Positions 1 through 8,136 of a DNA stretch of 13,303 nucleotides are shown piece by piece. Positions within the stretch are counted from its first letter, which is position 1; each line of letters begins with the position of its first letter. The position numbers were made by a program, and so were the translations under genes. The DNA is from Micrococcaceae bacterium UBA6021 (GTDB lineage Bacteria > Actinomycetota > Actinomycetes > Actinomycetales > Micrococcaceae), in NCBI GenBank assembly GCA_002427975.1, contig DIZT01000091.1, positions 1,745 to 15,047 of the forward strand. The letters are read 5' to 3'. Under the pieces are notes generated by a model that was given only the letters and a program-made list of their open reading frames with translations, was not told the DNA's origin and did not search any database.

Positions 1-547
1 CGGTAGGGCGGTTGAGGACGGATCTGGCCACCGGGACCACCATGGCGCCCTGGAGCACCGCCGAGAGGAAAAGGGTGAGTACGGAGACGAACAGGACGCC
101 GGCCGCGAACGACAACGCGACCGGGACGATGTCCTGCCGGGTGAGGCCCCGCGCCCAGGTCTCCAGCGACCCCGCAGAGGTGGCGGACACAGCCGTGAGG
201 ACCGCTGTCAGCACGGCCACGAGCGACTGCGTCAGCAGCGCCGCACCCAGCATGGCCTTGGCATTGCGCCTGATCGCCTGGAACGAGCCGTCCAGGATTT
301 CGCCGAACATCAGCGGGCGTAAAGGAATGATGCCCGGTTTAGGCGGCGCAACATAACGGGGCTGCTGGTAGGGCGGCGGTCCGCCATAGGGGTGCTGCGG
401 GGGTGTGCCCCACACCGGTTGGCCACCCCACGGCGTCTGTGCCGGGCCCGGTTGCGGGCCCCCCGGCGGCTGGCCCCACCCAGCCTGATCCCACGGAGGC
501 CGGCCGTCGGGATGCGGCTGATGCATATTCGGATCCTGGTGTGGCAA
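1..547 (-). CDS. Membrane protein, DUF/glycerophosphodiester phosphodiesterase membrane-domain type (partial)
   Basis: The frame is open from 547 to the left edge with no stop, so about 182 N-terminal residues are visible and the C-terminus is missing. I place the start at TTG 547 because GGGGGAAGGA lies just upstream at good spacing; ATG 526 is the in-frame alternative but has no such site. Residues 8 to about 70 are rich in Pro, Gly, Gln and Trp and should be a cytosolic disordered tail. Then comes RPLMFGEILDGSFQAIRRN, the typical opening of actinobacterial membrane proteins annotated as glycerophosphoryl diester phosphodiesterase membrane domain. Two hydrophobic stretches follow, near residues 98-120 and 145-170. 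No catalytic phosphodiesterase domain is visible, so enzymatic activity should not be assumed. The gene is divergent from mtrA and shares its upstream region. Confidence 0.75.
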   Translation of the reverse strand, partial: MPHQDPNMHQPHPDGRPPWDQAGWGQPPGGPQPGPAQTPWGGQPVWGTPPQHPYGGPPPYQQPRYVAPPKPGIIPLRPLMFGEILDGSFQAIRRNAKAMLGAALLTQSLVAVLTAVLTAVSATSAGSLETWARGLTRQDIVPVALSFAAGVLFVSVLTLFLSAVLQGAMVVPVARSVLNRPT

Positions 548-614
548 CCTGTTCCTTCCCCCGGGGCGGGACTGCGCTTTCTGCCAGCCTATAGTTCCGG
601 CGTCGGCCGTCATA

Positions 615-628
615 GCATGGCGCCATGC
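615..628. promoter_or_regulatory. Perfect 14-bp palindrome in the divergent region before mtrA
   Basis: GCATGGCGCCATGC reads identically on both strands. It lies in the 132-bp gap between the minus-strand membrane gene and mtrA, 52 bp upstream of the mtrA ATG. Two GTTCAA hexamers follow at 638-643 and 657-662, 19 bp apart and in the same orientation. Its position suits a dimeric regulator acting on one or both genes. I could not find a convincing sigma-A promoter pair here for mtrA, so the operator role is inference. Confidence 0.3.
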
Positions 629-679
629 CGTAGGGCCGTTCAACAGGACAAACGCTGTTCAATAAGGGAACATATAGCT

Positions 680-1354
680 ATGAAGGCACGCATTCTGGTA
701 GTTGACGATGACGAAGCGCTGGCCGAAATGATTGGGATTGTTCTGCGCAATGACGGCTTTGAGCCGGTCTTTTGCGCCGACGGCGGCAAGGCGCTGGATA
801 TTTTCCGTTCATCGAAGCCGGACCTCGTGCTGCTTGACCTGATGCTTCCCGGCGTGGACGGCATTGAGGTCTGCCGGCAGATCCGTTCCGAATCGGACGT
901 GCCCATCGTGATGCTCACGGCGAAGTCGGATACGTCCGACGTCGTCCGGGGCCTTGAGTCCGGGGCCGACGACTACGTGCCCAAACCTTTCAAGCCCGCC
1001 GAACTGGTGGCCCGCGTGCGTGCCCGGCTGCGGCCGGGCGACCAGAAAGCGCCCGAAACACTGCGGATCGCGGACATCACCATTGATGTGGCCGGACACA
1101 CCGTGAACCGTGCAGGCGAGCGGATTTCCCTGACGCCCCTGGAATTCGACCTCCTCGTGGCACTTGCGCGGAAGCCGTGGCAGGTTTTCACCCGGGAGCT
1201 GCTTCTGGAGCAGGTCTGGGGCTACCGCCACGCGGCCGACACCCGGCTGGTCAACGTCCACGTCCAGCGTCTTCGGTCCAAGATTGAACGGGACCCGGAA
1301 GCTCCCGAAGTAGTGTTAACGGTTCGTGGTGTCGGCTATAAAGCAGGTTCCTGA
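680..1354 (+). CDS. mtrA: Response regulator MtrA (OmpR/PhoB family)
   Basis: The gene encodes a 224-residue DNA-binding response regulator, the output half of the MtrAB two-component system that controls cell-wall, division and replication-linked genes in actinobacteria. The receiver domain spans about residues 1-115: acidic pocket D9/D10, phosphoacceptor D53 in LLDLMLPG, then T80, Y99 and K102. The C-terminal winged-helix Trans_reg_C domain (about 130-222) contains LTPLEFDLL, the recognition-helix region with RLVNVHVQRLRSKIE, and the terminal RGVGYKA hairpin. ATG 680 is chosen because MKARILVVDDD is the conserved N-terminus and AAGGGAA lies about 10 nt upstream; the same frame is open far upstream but without family-like sequence. 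The gene overlaps mtrB by about 29 bp. Gene order with mtrB and lpqB makes the identification firm. Confidence 0.97.
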   Translation: MKARILVVDDDEALAEMIGIVLRNDGFEPVFCADGGKALDIFRSSKPDLVLLDLMLPGVDGIEVCRQIRSESDVPIVMLTAKSDTSDVVRGLESGADDYVPKPFKPAELVARVRARLRPGDQKAPETLRIADITIDVAGHTVNRAGERISLTPLEFDLLVALARKPWQVFTRELLLEQVWGYRHAADTRLVNVHVQRLRSKIERDPEAPEVVLTVRGVGYKAGS

Positions 1355-3182
1355 GCCCTCAGGACCGGAAGGCCGCAGCACCCCGGACCCGGCCGCAGCC
1401 AAGGGCCCGGAACATACGGATGCACTGCCGGCGGAGCTGGCGACGCTGCCGTTCCGGGCGCGGATCTGGCGGCGCCGTGGCGTCATTGTGGGGCTCCGGG
1501 TGGCCCGCCTGGTCCGGATCGGCCTGACCCGTTTCTTCCCTGCCCTCCGTATCGCCGGGCGGGCCGTGCGGCGGCGCTGGCGCCGGTCCCTGCAGTTCCG
1601 GACCGTCCTGACCACACTGCTGCTGGCCGTGACGTCCTTTGGTGCCGTGGGCGCCTACCTGTCCAACCAGATCGCCAACAACCTGTTCCAGGAACGCCTC
1701 ACCCAGGCCGAATCCGAAACCCGGTACTACGTCAAGCAGGTCCAGGACACATTCGACGGCGCCCAGGTCACCGACCAGTCCAGCGTGATCACCCTGGTCT
1801 ACGACACCCTGAACGCGGTGGAGGGGCGCGGCTCCGTGATCCAGCGGCGGTACGTCTTTGAGGCCATGCCGGAGCAGACCAAGCCGCGGAACCGCTGGGT
1901 GGAGTCCCGGGCGTCCGACCAGCTGACCGTCAGCGTCATTCCGGCTGAACTCCGCAAGGCGGTCCAGGAATCAGGCAAGGACCAGTACTGGGCATCCACT
2001 ATTATCCCTGTGGGTACCGAGGACCGGCCTGGCATCGCAGTGGGCAACAAGGTGACATTCAACGGCACCGTGTATGAGCTTTACCTGATTTACGACGTCA
2101 ACACGGCCCAGCAGACGCTCGACGAAATCCAGGGCGTCCTTCTGGCCGGCGGCGCGGTGCTGGTACTGATGATCGGCGCCATCGCCTGGTACGTCACGCG
2201 GAACGTCGTCAGCCCGGTCAGCCACGCTGCCCTGGTGTCGGAGAAGCTCGCGGCCGGCCAATTGCAGGAGCGGATGGTGGTCAAAGGCGAAGACGAGGTG
2301 GCCCGCCTCGGTGCCTCGTTCAACCACATGGCCGCCAGCCTCCAGGAGCAGATCACCCAGCTGGCCACGCTGTCCCAGATGCAGCAGCGGTTTGTCTCCG
2401 ACGTCTCCCACGAGCTCCGCACGCCGCTGACCACGGTGCGGATGGCCGCGGAGGTGCTGTACGACGCCCGCCACGATTTCGACCCCATCAACAAGCGCTC
2501 CGCGGAACTCCTGTACAACCAGGTGGAGAGGTTCCAGTCCCTGCTGGCCGACCTGCTGGAGATCTCCCGTTTCGACGCCGGTGTGGCCATGCTCGACGCC
2601 GAGCCGGAGGACATCCTGCAGGTTATCGCCCACGTCATTGACGGGGCAGCGCCCGTCGCGGCCGAGTACGGCTCGGAGATCATCCTCCGGGCGCACGCCG
2701 AGGGAATTGTGGCGGAAATGGACGCCAGGAGGATCGACAGGATCCTGCGGAACCTCATCCTGAACGCGGTGGAACACGGCGAAGGCAGGCCGGTGACCGT
2801 CACTGTCGCGGCCAACCAGTCAGCGGTGGGAGTGGCGGTCAGGGACCAGGGGATCGGCATGACGCCGGCCGAGGCCGCCCGCGTCTTTGACCGTTTCTGG
2901 CGGGCGGATCCTGCCCGGGCGCGCACCACCGGAGGCAGCGGCCTGGGCCTGTCCATCGCCATGGAGGACACCAAGCTCCACAACGGCTGGCTGCAGGCAT
3001 GGGGAAGCAAGGGCCGCGGAGCCAACTTCCGGCTGACCATTCCCTTGCGCCAGGGCGAGGAAATCGACCGCTCGCCCGTTCAGCTGGAGCCGGAGGACAT
3101 CATCCTGCCCGGGCTGCCACACGAGAAGAATGTGCTGGTCCTGGGGCCCGGCCCCGCAGAGGTAACGAAGGAGTCGTCATGA
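1326..3182 (+). CDS. mtrB: Sensor histidine kinase MtrB
   Basis: This is the membrane histidine kinase partner of MtrA. Transmembrane segment 1 lies near residues 92-112, an extracytoplasmic sensor region of about 160 residues follows, and transmembrane segment 2 is near 269-292. After it come a HAMP linker, a HisKA dimerisation domain with phospho-acceptor H362 in [12 protein letters not shown], and a HATPase_c domain: N box [10 protein letters not shown] with N480, G1 box DQGIGM (D507), F box VFDRFWRAD and G2 box [10 protein letters not shown]. Length is 618 residues with the GTG at 1326. The start is uncertain: no clear Shine-Dalgarno sequence precedes 1326, GTG 1329 is adjacent, and the N-terminal tail before the first membrane helix (about 90 residues, Arg-rich) is longer than I recall for M. 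tuberculosis MtrB. Translation is probably coupled to mtrA. The stop overlaps the lpqB start as ATGA. Confidence 0.95.
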   Translation: MVSAIKQVPEPSGPEGRSTPDPAAAKGPEHTDALPAELATLPFRARIWRRRGVIVGLRVARLVRIGLTRFFPALRIAGRAVRRRWRRSLQFRTVLTTLLLAVTSFGAVGAYLSNQIANNLFQERLTQAESETRYYVKQVQDTFDGAQVTDQSSVITLVYDTLNAVEGRGSVIQRRYVFEAMPEQTKPRNRWVESRASDQLTVSVIPAELRKAVQESGKDQYWASTIIPVGTEDRPGIAVGNKVTFNGTVYELYLIYDVNTAQQTLDEIQGVLLAGGAVLVLMIGAIAWYVTRNVVSPVSHAALVSEKLAAGQLQERMVVKGEDEVARLGASFNHMAASLQEQITQLATLSQMQQRFVSDVSHELRTPLTTVRMAAEVLYDARHDFDPINKRSAELLYNQVERFQSLLADLLEISRFDAGVAMLDAEPEDILQVIAHVIDGAAPVAAEYGSEIILRAHAEGIVAEMDARRIDRILRNLILNAVEHGEGRPVTVTVAANQSAVGVAVRDQGIGMTPAEAARVFDRFWRADPARARTTGGSGLGLSIAMEDTKLHNGWLQAWGSKGRGANFRLTIPLRQGEEIDRSPVQLEPEDIILPGLPHEKNVLVLGPGPAEVTKESS

Positions 3183-4894
3183 CGGGACCAAAATCGCGGG
3201 GCCGCCTGAAGAGTGTTTTGCTGCTCATCATTGTCCTGCTGCTGGCCTCCTGCGCGCGCATCCCCACAGCCGGTCCTGTGGGAAAGAGCGTGGAAGGCAG
3301 CGAGGGAAACGTCAATGCCCCGGTGTTCCTCCCGGCCGCACCCCAGCCCGGGGCCACTCCGGAAAACATCATTGATTACTTCTACCGTGCCGGTACCGGA
3401 TACGAGGGTGACTACGCGGTGGCCCGCGAATACCTGACGCAGGCGGCGTCGGTGTCCTGGAAACCTGACCAGCGTGCCCTGGTGTACCGGGAGGCGAAGG
3501 TGGTGAGCACCGGCGTCGACAACGTCTACAACTACCAGCTGGACGTTTCGTACAGCGTCGATGTTGACGGGATTGCCACCCAGATGCCCGAAGGCACCAT
3601 CGAAAACATTCCGGCCACGCTGACCCAGGTTGACGGGGAATGGCGGATCTCGGCCATCCCGGACGGAACAGCGATCCCGGAGGAAACCTTCAAGGTCATC
3701 TACGGCGCCTACCCCATCTACTTCTACGACCCCAGTTTCACCTATGCCGTGCCTGATGTCCGCTGGTTCATCAGGAACAAGACCGTCAAAGCCATGACCA
3801 GCGCCCTGCTAGCCGGCCCCGCGCCGTACCTTCGGGGCGCGGTGGTGAGCGCTTTCCCGTCCGGCATCAAACTTGCCCGCGAATCGGTTCCCGTGGTGTC
3901 CGGAGCCGCGCAGGTGGACCTCACCGCCAAGGAACTTACTGAAGCCTCCACGGAGGACCGGCTCCGGATGCAGACGCAGCTTGCGCTGACCTTCCGCAGC
4001 CAGCCCGACGTTGTCAACGTGGAGCTGCATGCCAACCAGGACCTGGTCCGGGTCGAGGACAACGGCTCGGTGTTGCCCCCGGTGCGGGACAAGAACGTGC
4101 CGGTCCGCGAGATCGCCGTCAGCGGAAATGAGCTGGTGCGCTACGAGAACAACAGGGTGTCCCCGCTGCCGGACATGCAGCCTGTTTCCTCGCTGGGGCC
4201 CCGCTACCCGGCGGAATCCCCGGTGTCCCAGACCGTGGCTTTCCTCAATGAAAGCCGGACCACCCTTTACAGCATGGTGCCGGGACAGCCTGCCCGGGCC
4301 CTGACAACGCGCAGCATCATCACGCACCCGTCCTTCAGCGTTCAGGACTGGGTGTGGGCCGCCGGGCCAGGAGCTACCGGCGGTACGGAAGTCGTTGCCT
4401 ACCGGCCTGTCGGTGTGGCCGAAGGCGCCGCCGTACCCACAGTCACCCTCACGCCGGCCTGGCTGGCCGGCAGGAACGTCAAGGAGCTGAGGATTTCCCG
4501 GGAGGGTGTCCGGGCGCTGGTGATTTCGGAACAGAACGGCACGACGAAGGTGCAGGTTGCCGGGATCATCCGGAACGCCGACGGCACGCCCCGGGAACTG
4601 ACCGCCCCGATCACCCTGGTGGCTTCCGGTGCGCCGGACCAGGGAGTCTGGGTGAACGACACCACCGTTGCCGTGATGAAGTCATCGGCAGGGTCGAACG
4701 TCACGCCGGAGTTGCTGTCCCTGACATCCGGGCAGCCCCAGCAGCTGGCTCCCTGGCCCGGCCTGATGTGGCTCAGCGCCGGAAACGGTCCGGAGGAAAT
4801 CTACGGCCAATCGGCCGAGGGCATCTTCCAGCGGCTGGGCAACGGCTGGTCGCCGCAACTCAAGGGTCCCATCGACCCCTCATTCCCCGGGTAG
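3179..4894 (+). CDS. lpqB: Lipoprotein LpqB, MtrB accessory factor
   Basis: The gene encodes a 571-residue exported lipoprotein. The N-terminus is a lipoprotein signal: K/R-rich start, a leucine/isoleucine core and lipobox LLASC with the lipidated cysteine at residue 25. A GerMN-type domain lies around residues 200-295, and the C-terminal half matches the beta-propeller-like region of the LpqB family. In mycobacteria LpqB interacts with the extracytoplasmic part of MtrB and affects MtrA phosphorylation; the same role is inferred here. ATG 3179 is chosen because GAAGGAG sits 5 nt upstream, it overlaps the mtrB stop (ATGA), and it gives a proper signal peptide; longer in-frame starts upstream lie inside mtrB. 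It closes the mtrA-mtrB-lpqB operon; 45 bp separate it from the next start I list. Confidence 0.95.
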   Translation: MTGPKSRGRLKSVLLLIIVLLLASCARIPTAGPVGKSVEGSEGNVNAPVFLPAAPQPGATPENIIDYFYRAGTGYEGDYAVAREYLTQAASVSWKPDQRALVYREAKVVSTGVDNVYNYQLDVSYSVDVDGIATQMPEGTIENIPATLTQVDGEWRISAIPDGTAIPEETFKVIYGAYPIYFYDPSFTYAVPDVRWFIRNKTVKAMTSALLAGPAPYLRGAVVSAFPSGIKLARESVPVVSGAAQVDLTAKELTEASTEDRLRMQTQLALTFRSQPDVVNVELHANQDLVRVEDNGSVLPPVRDKNVPVREIAVSGNELVRYENNRVSPLPDMQPVSSLGPRYPAESPVSQTVAFLNESRTTLYSMVPGQPARALTTRSIITHPSFSVQDWVWAAGPGATGGTEVVAYRPVGVAEGAAVPTVTLTPAWLAGRNVKELRISREGVRALVISEQNGTTKVQVAGIIRNADGTPRELTAPITLVASGAPDQGVWVNDTTVAVMKSSAGSNVTPELLSLTSGQPQQLAPWPGLMWLSAGNGPEEIYGQSAEGIFQRLGNGWSPQLKGPIDPSFPG

Positions 4895-4939
4895 CCTGAT
4901 GTCCACATAGGGCGGCTCCGGGGTTCCGGGTCCGCGGCC

Positions 4940-5920
4940 GTGAAGCCACGATGGGGTGTGACCGTAGACCAGCCGAGGCACCTTCCTGTGCGCCACACTC
5001 CTGTGCGCAGTCCCGCCAAAAGCGTGGCAAGCCTGGATCCGGACCTCCTGCCGCCTCCGCTGCGGTCTGCCAGACATCGCGGCGGGCACAGCCGCCGGTG
5101 GCTGCGGGCCGCCGACCAACTGAGCGCAGCGGCCGCGGAGCTCCTGGCACTGGCCGTTCCCGTGGACTGCGTCTGCTGCGGCGCGGAGGACCTGGCCCTG
5201 TGTGTCACCTGCGAACGCCAGGTCCGCCTGCTGACCAGGCGCCCGTTCCGGGCAGATGAGCAGGCCCCGGCCCTGATGAACGTCGACGGCGGCGTCATCC
5301 TTCCCGTCGTGGCAGCAGGTGTGTACCGCGAGGAGCTGGCGCAGGCCGTGCTCTCGTTCAAGAACCATGGCCAGCATCAGCTCGTTTCAGTCCTCGCGCG
5401 CGGGCTGGGGCATGGGATTGCCGCGGCTGTGGCAGGCGTCGACGGCGTCTGCCTTGTTCCGGTGCCCAGCAGCACCGGCGCCTACATCAAGAGGGGGTTC
5501 AGCCCGGTCCATCTCATGCTGGCGGAGCTGCAGCGAGGTACCGCTATCGCCGGGACGCCGGTGGTGGACGTGATCCGGAAATCCCGGCGCCGTGCCGCAC
5601 TGGAGCAACTGCCCGGGGGCCAAAAGGGACTCGGCCGCGGTGCCAGGGCAAGCCGGGTCAGGGGGTCCATGAAGGTCCCGGGATGCAGGCGTGCGCGGGT
5701 GGCCGGCCGCCGCTGCATCATCGTTGACGATGTCCTCACCACCGGCGCCACGCTGGCGGAAGCAGCCCGCGCACTCCACCTCTGCGGTGCTGTTGTGGTG
5801 GGGGCTGTGGTCCTGGCGGCGACACGCCCGCCCGATTCAGCTGGCGGCGGATCCTCCGGCCCGGAAGCCGGCGGAAAGCTGCCCGTCTTAGAAAAAAATA
5901 AACGAAGAAAGGATGAATAA
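4940..5920 (+). CDS. comF: ComF-family phosphoribosyltransferase-like protein
   Basis: The protein belongs to the ComF/GntX amidophosphoribosyltransferase-like family. An N-terminal zinc-ribbon signature is visible as C77-x2-C80 and C88-x2-C91 (CVCCGAEDLALCVTC), followed by a type I PRTase fold with the PRPP-binding loop CIIVDDVLTTGATL (D263, D264). ComF proteins act in DNA uptake in some bacteria, but the actinobacterial role is not settled and no substrate can be read here. The start is doubtful: GTG 4940 has no clear ribosome site, whereas in-frame GTG 4988 has GAGG 9 nt upstream; the first about 65 residues look non-conserved either way. The C-terminal tail after residue about 290 is Gly/Ser/Pro-rich and ends in a lysine/arginine-rich stretch encoded by unusually AT-rich DNA containing a rare TTA codon. 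It follows lpqB as in mycobacteria. Confidence 0.85.
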   Translation: MKPRWGVTVDQPRHLPVRHTPVRSPAKSVASLDPDLLPPPLRSARHRGGHSRRWLRAADQLSAAAAELLALAVPVDCVCCGAEDLALCVTCERQVRLLTRRPFRADEQAPALMNVDGGVILPVVAAGVYREELAQAVLSFKNHGQHQLVSVLARGLGHGIAAAVAGVDGVCLVPVPSSTGAYIKRGFSPVHLMLAELQRGTAIAGTPVVDVIRKSRRRAALEQLPGGQKGLGRGARASRVRGSMKVPGCRRARVAGRRCIIVDDVLTTGATLAEAARALHLCGAVVVGAVVLAATRPPDSAGGGSSGPEAGGKLPVLEKNKRRKDE

Positions 5921-5944
5921 CAGGTGGCTATGAACTAACGTCGG

Positions 5945-5973
5945 TTGTGGGTACCAAGAACAAGTTGTACCTT
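5945..5973 (+). promoter_or_regulatory. Candidate sigma-A promoter for hpf
   Basis: TTGTGG at 5945-5950 and TACCTT at 5968-5973 are separated by 17 bp, a -35/-10 pair with the TAnnnT form of the -10 box. An A-rich stretch (about 5891-5920) lies upstream and could act as an UP element. Transcription would begin near 5980, giving a leader of about 86 nt before the hpf ATG. Read by eye only. Confidence 0.35.
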
Positions 5974-6065
5974 TCGATGGCGGCTCGGAAAGGGGCTCGA
6001 CTGTCAAACAGATCGGCCTTTGGGATGTGCCGCCGTCGTGTCACCGAAGTCATTTGGAGGGCACC

Positions 6066-6791
6066 ATGGAGTTTATGATCAGCGGGCGAAATCTGACGGT
6101 CTCAGACCGCTTCCGCGAATACGCCGGTGAGAAGATCTCGAAGATCGAATCACTTGGCGACAAGGTCCAGCGGGTCGACGCGAAGGTTTCCAAGGAAACG
6201 AACGCACGCCAGACCGGCGACCAGCTCACCGTTGAAGTGACAGTCCTGGGCCGGGGACCCGTGATCCGTGCCGAAGCCAGCGCCGCAGACAAATTCGCCG
6301 CCTTCGATCTCGCCTACACCAAACTGCTTGAACGTCTCCGCCGCGCCAAGGACCGCAAGAAGGTCCACCACGGACGCCACACCCCGAAGGCGGTACGTGA
6401 GGCCACCGCGGAACTGGAGCCCGCAAGCGCCAGTGAACCCCTCTACGTTGAGGCGAGCCATCACAGCGAGCCCCAGGCGACGGCCGCTGTACGATCGCCC
6501 TACGAGGTCGAGAACGACATTCCCGCGGGTGACTCCCCGGTGCTGATCCGCCGCAAAGTCTTCCCTGCCGCCTCCCTCACCCTCGACGACGCTGTGGACA
6601 ACATGGAGCTCGTGGGCCACGATTTCTACCTGTTTGTGGACAAAGCCACCAACACGCCCTCCGTCGTCTACCGGCGCCGTGGCTGGACCTACGGGGTGAT
6701 CACCCTGGACCATGAATGCGAACCGGGGGACACCGCCGTCGAAGAGAAAATCCTCGCCTACCGTTCCGATGACGAGGCTGCAAAAGTCTAG
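6066..6791 (+). CDS. hpf: Ribosome hibernation-promoting factor, long form
   Basis: The gene encodes a 241-residue long-form HPF (RaiA/YfiA family), which binds the 30S decoding site and dimerises 70S ribosomes into inactive 100S particles in stationary phase or stress. The N-terminal S30AE domain covers about residues 1-108 (MEFMISGRNLTVSDRFREY, then a basic stretch with LRRAKDRKK). A variable linker follows, and the C-terminal dimerisation domain is about 157-241 (IRRKVFPAASLTLDDAV through YRRRGWTYGVI). That second domain distinguishes the long form from E. coli HPF or RaiA. ATG 6066 is chosen because TTTGGAGGG lies immediately upstream and the family N-terminus begins here; the frame extends 13 codons further without support. 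A 145-bp gap with a candidate promoter separates it from comF, so it is probably transcribed independently; the next gene starts 32 bp downstream. Confidence 0.95.
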   Translation: MEFMISGRNLTVSDRFREYAGEKISKIESLGDKVQRVDAKVSKETNARQTGDQLTVEVTVLGRGPVIRAEASAADKFAAFDLAYTKLLERLRRAKDRKKVHHGRHTPKAVREATAELEPASASEPLYVEASHHSEPQATAAVRSPYEVENDIPAGDSPVLIRRKVFPAASLTLDDAVDNMELVGHDFYLFVDKATNTPSVVYRRRGWTYGVITLDHECEPGDTAVEEKILAYRSDDEAAKV

Positions 6792-6823
6792 GGTGGTTCA
6801 CGCCCCTCTCTGAAAGGACTGAT

Positions 6824-8089
6824 GTGCCAGCAACGCTGAGCCTTATCCAGGCCCGGCGGATCGCACTGGCAGCTCAGGGACTCGACAAAGGACGGCCCGC
6901 CGGCCCCGTGACCTCACGGACGGTGGGCCGAACCTTTGCCCGGCTCCAGCTGGTCCAGATCGATTCCGTCAACGTGTTGTCCCGCAGTCACTTTCTGCCC
7001 TTCTTTTCAAGGCTCGGCAACTACGACCGCACCATCCTTCAGCGGATGGCCAGCACGCCTCCCCGGCGAATGATGGAGTACTGGGCGCACGAGGCCAGCT
7101 TCATCCGGCCCGAGCATTTCCAGGACCTCCTCTTGTGGCAGAAACGCACGTGGGTCGGTGCGTCGGCCATGGACCCGGTGTTGCGTGACGCCGTGGCCGG
7201 AAAGGTCCTCGACGCCCTCGCCCCAGGACGGCCCATGACGGCTGTGGAACTGACGGCGACCATCGGGCACGTGGAAGACCGGCGGGACGACAACTGGGGT
7301 TGGAACTGGAACGCCGTCAAGCGCGTGCTTGAACATCTGTTCGAGGCAGGCGTCATTTCCGCGGCGTCCAGAACCGAACAGTTTGAGCGAAGGTATACGC
7401 CGACGGCGAGGGTGCTGCCGCGCCGGCTTGCGCTCGAAGCAAGTCCGGACCCGGTCGAGGCCATGCATCGGCTCATCGACGCCGCTGCCCAGGCCCACGG
7501 TATCGGAACCGTGAAGTGTTTCGCGGACTACTTCCGCACACCGGTCAAGGCTGCGGCGTCGGCCGTGGACCATCTGGTCAGCACGGGGAGGCTGGAGCCC
7601 GTCACGGTGGTTGGCTGGAACCGGAAAGTATTCCTCCATGCTGATGCCAGAATGCCGCGCCGGGCGGCAGGGCGGGCTTTGCTCAGTCCCTTTGACTCCC
7701 TGGTCTTCGAGCGGCGCAGGCTTGAAGAGCTCTTCGGGTTCCACTACCGGATCGAGATTTACACCCCCGGGCACCTCCGGCGCTTCGGGTACTACGTCCT
7801 GCCTTTCCTCCTGGGCGACACCATCGTGGCGCGGGTGGACCTGAAAGCGGACCGTGCAGCCGGGAAACTGCTGGTCAGGTCCGCCTACGGTGAGCCGGAC
7901 GCACCGCCCGGGACCGCCGTCGAACTCGCGGCTGAGCTGGAACTGATGGCCGGGTGGCTGGGGCTGGGGGACGTGGTGGTCAGCCCGGCCGGGGACCTCG
8001 CGGAGCCGCTCGCGGCCGCCCTGCGGCACCGTGCGGCTCCGCTCCGCTCTGAGGGAACACCGGCTACGTGGCCGGTGTCTCTCCCGTAG
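6824..8089 (+). CDS. Winged-helix crosslink-repair DNA glycosylase, AlkX/YcaQ-like
   Basis: The 421-residue protein matches the HTH_42 / YcaQ-AlkX-AlkZ glycosylase family. Members excise bulky alkylated bases and unhook DNA interstrand crosslinks using tandem winged-helix domains. The N-terminal ARRIALAAQGL and the segment LQLVQIDSVNVLSRSH are characteristic. The catalytic motif reads Q45-I46-D47, i.e. the QxD form described for the E. coli YcaQ (AlkX) branch, not the QxQ form of the azinomycin self-resistance AlkZ branch; this suggests a housekeeping repair enzyme rather than antibiotic self-protection. The C-terminal part (YRIEIYTPGHLRRFGYYVLPFLLGD) is the conserved beta-barrel-like region. 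GTG 6824 is supported by GAAAGGA upstream. It lies between hpf and secA, a place where the mycobacterial cluster has no such gene as far as I recall. Activity and substrate are inferred from the motif. Confidence 0.85.
   Translation: MPATLSLIQARRIALAAQGLDKGRPAGPVTSRTVGRTFARLQLVQIDSVNVLSRSHFLPFFSRLGNYDRTILQRMASTPPRRMMEYWAHEASFIRPEHFQDLLLWQKRTWVGASAMDPVLRDAVAGKVLDALAPGRPMTAVELTATIGHVEDRRDDNWGWNWNAVKRVLEHLFEAGVISAASRTEQFERRYTPTARVLPRRLALEASPDPVEAMHRLIDAAAQAHGIGTVKCFADYFRTPVKAAASAVDHLVSTGRLEPVTVVGWNRKVFLHADARMPRRAAGRALLSPFDSLVFERRRLEELFGFHYRIEIYTPGHLRRFGYYVLPFLLGDTIVARVDLKADRAAGKLLVRSAYGEPDAPPGTAVELAAELELMAGWLGLGDVVVSPAGDLAEPLAAALRHRAAPLRSEGTPATWPVSLP
8057..8078 (+). other. Hairpin at the 3' end of the glycosylase gene
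   Basis: ACACCGGC (8057-8064) and GCCGGTGT (8071-8078) pair perfectly around a 6-nt loop, TACGTG. The flanking GGG and CCC can extend the stem past a small bulge. It lies inside the last codons of the glycosylase gene, 59 bp before the secA start. There is no U-tract behind it, so it is not a standard terminator; it may slow polymerase, protect the mRNA 3' end or be a coding accident. Confidence 0.3.
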
Positions 8090-8136
8090 ACTAAAAACGC
8101 CAGAATTCGGCAGCATAAGACTGGGAGTATCTTCAC

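Noticed and set aside
5891..5900. Programmed frameshift at the A7 run in comF
   Set aside because: No downstream open frame of interest or stimulatory structure is visible, and the zero frame ends cleanly 20 bp later.
5984..6012. SigH-type GGAA/GTT promoter before hpf
   Set aside because: A GGAA is present but no GTT lies at the required spacing of about 17-19 bp.
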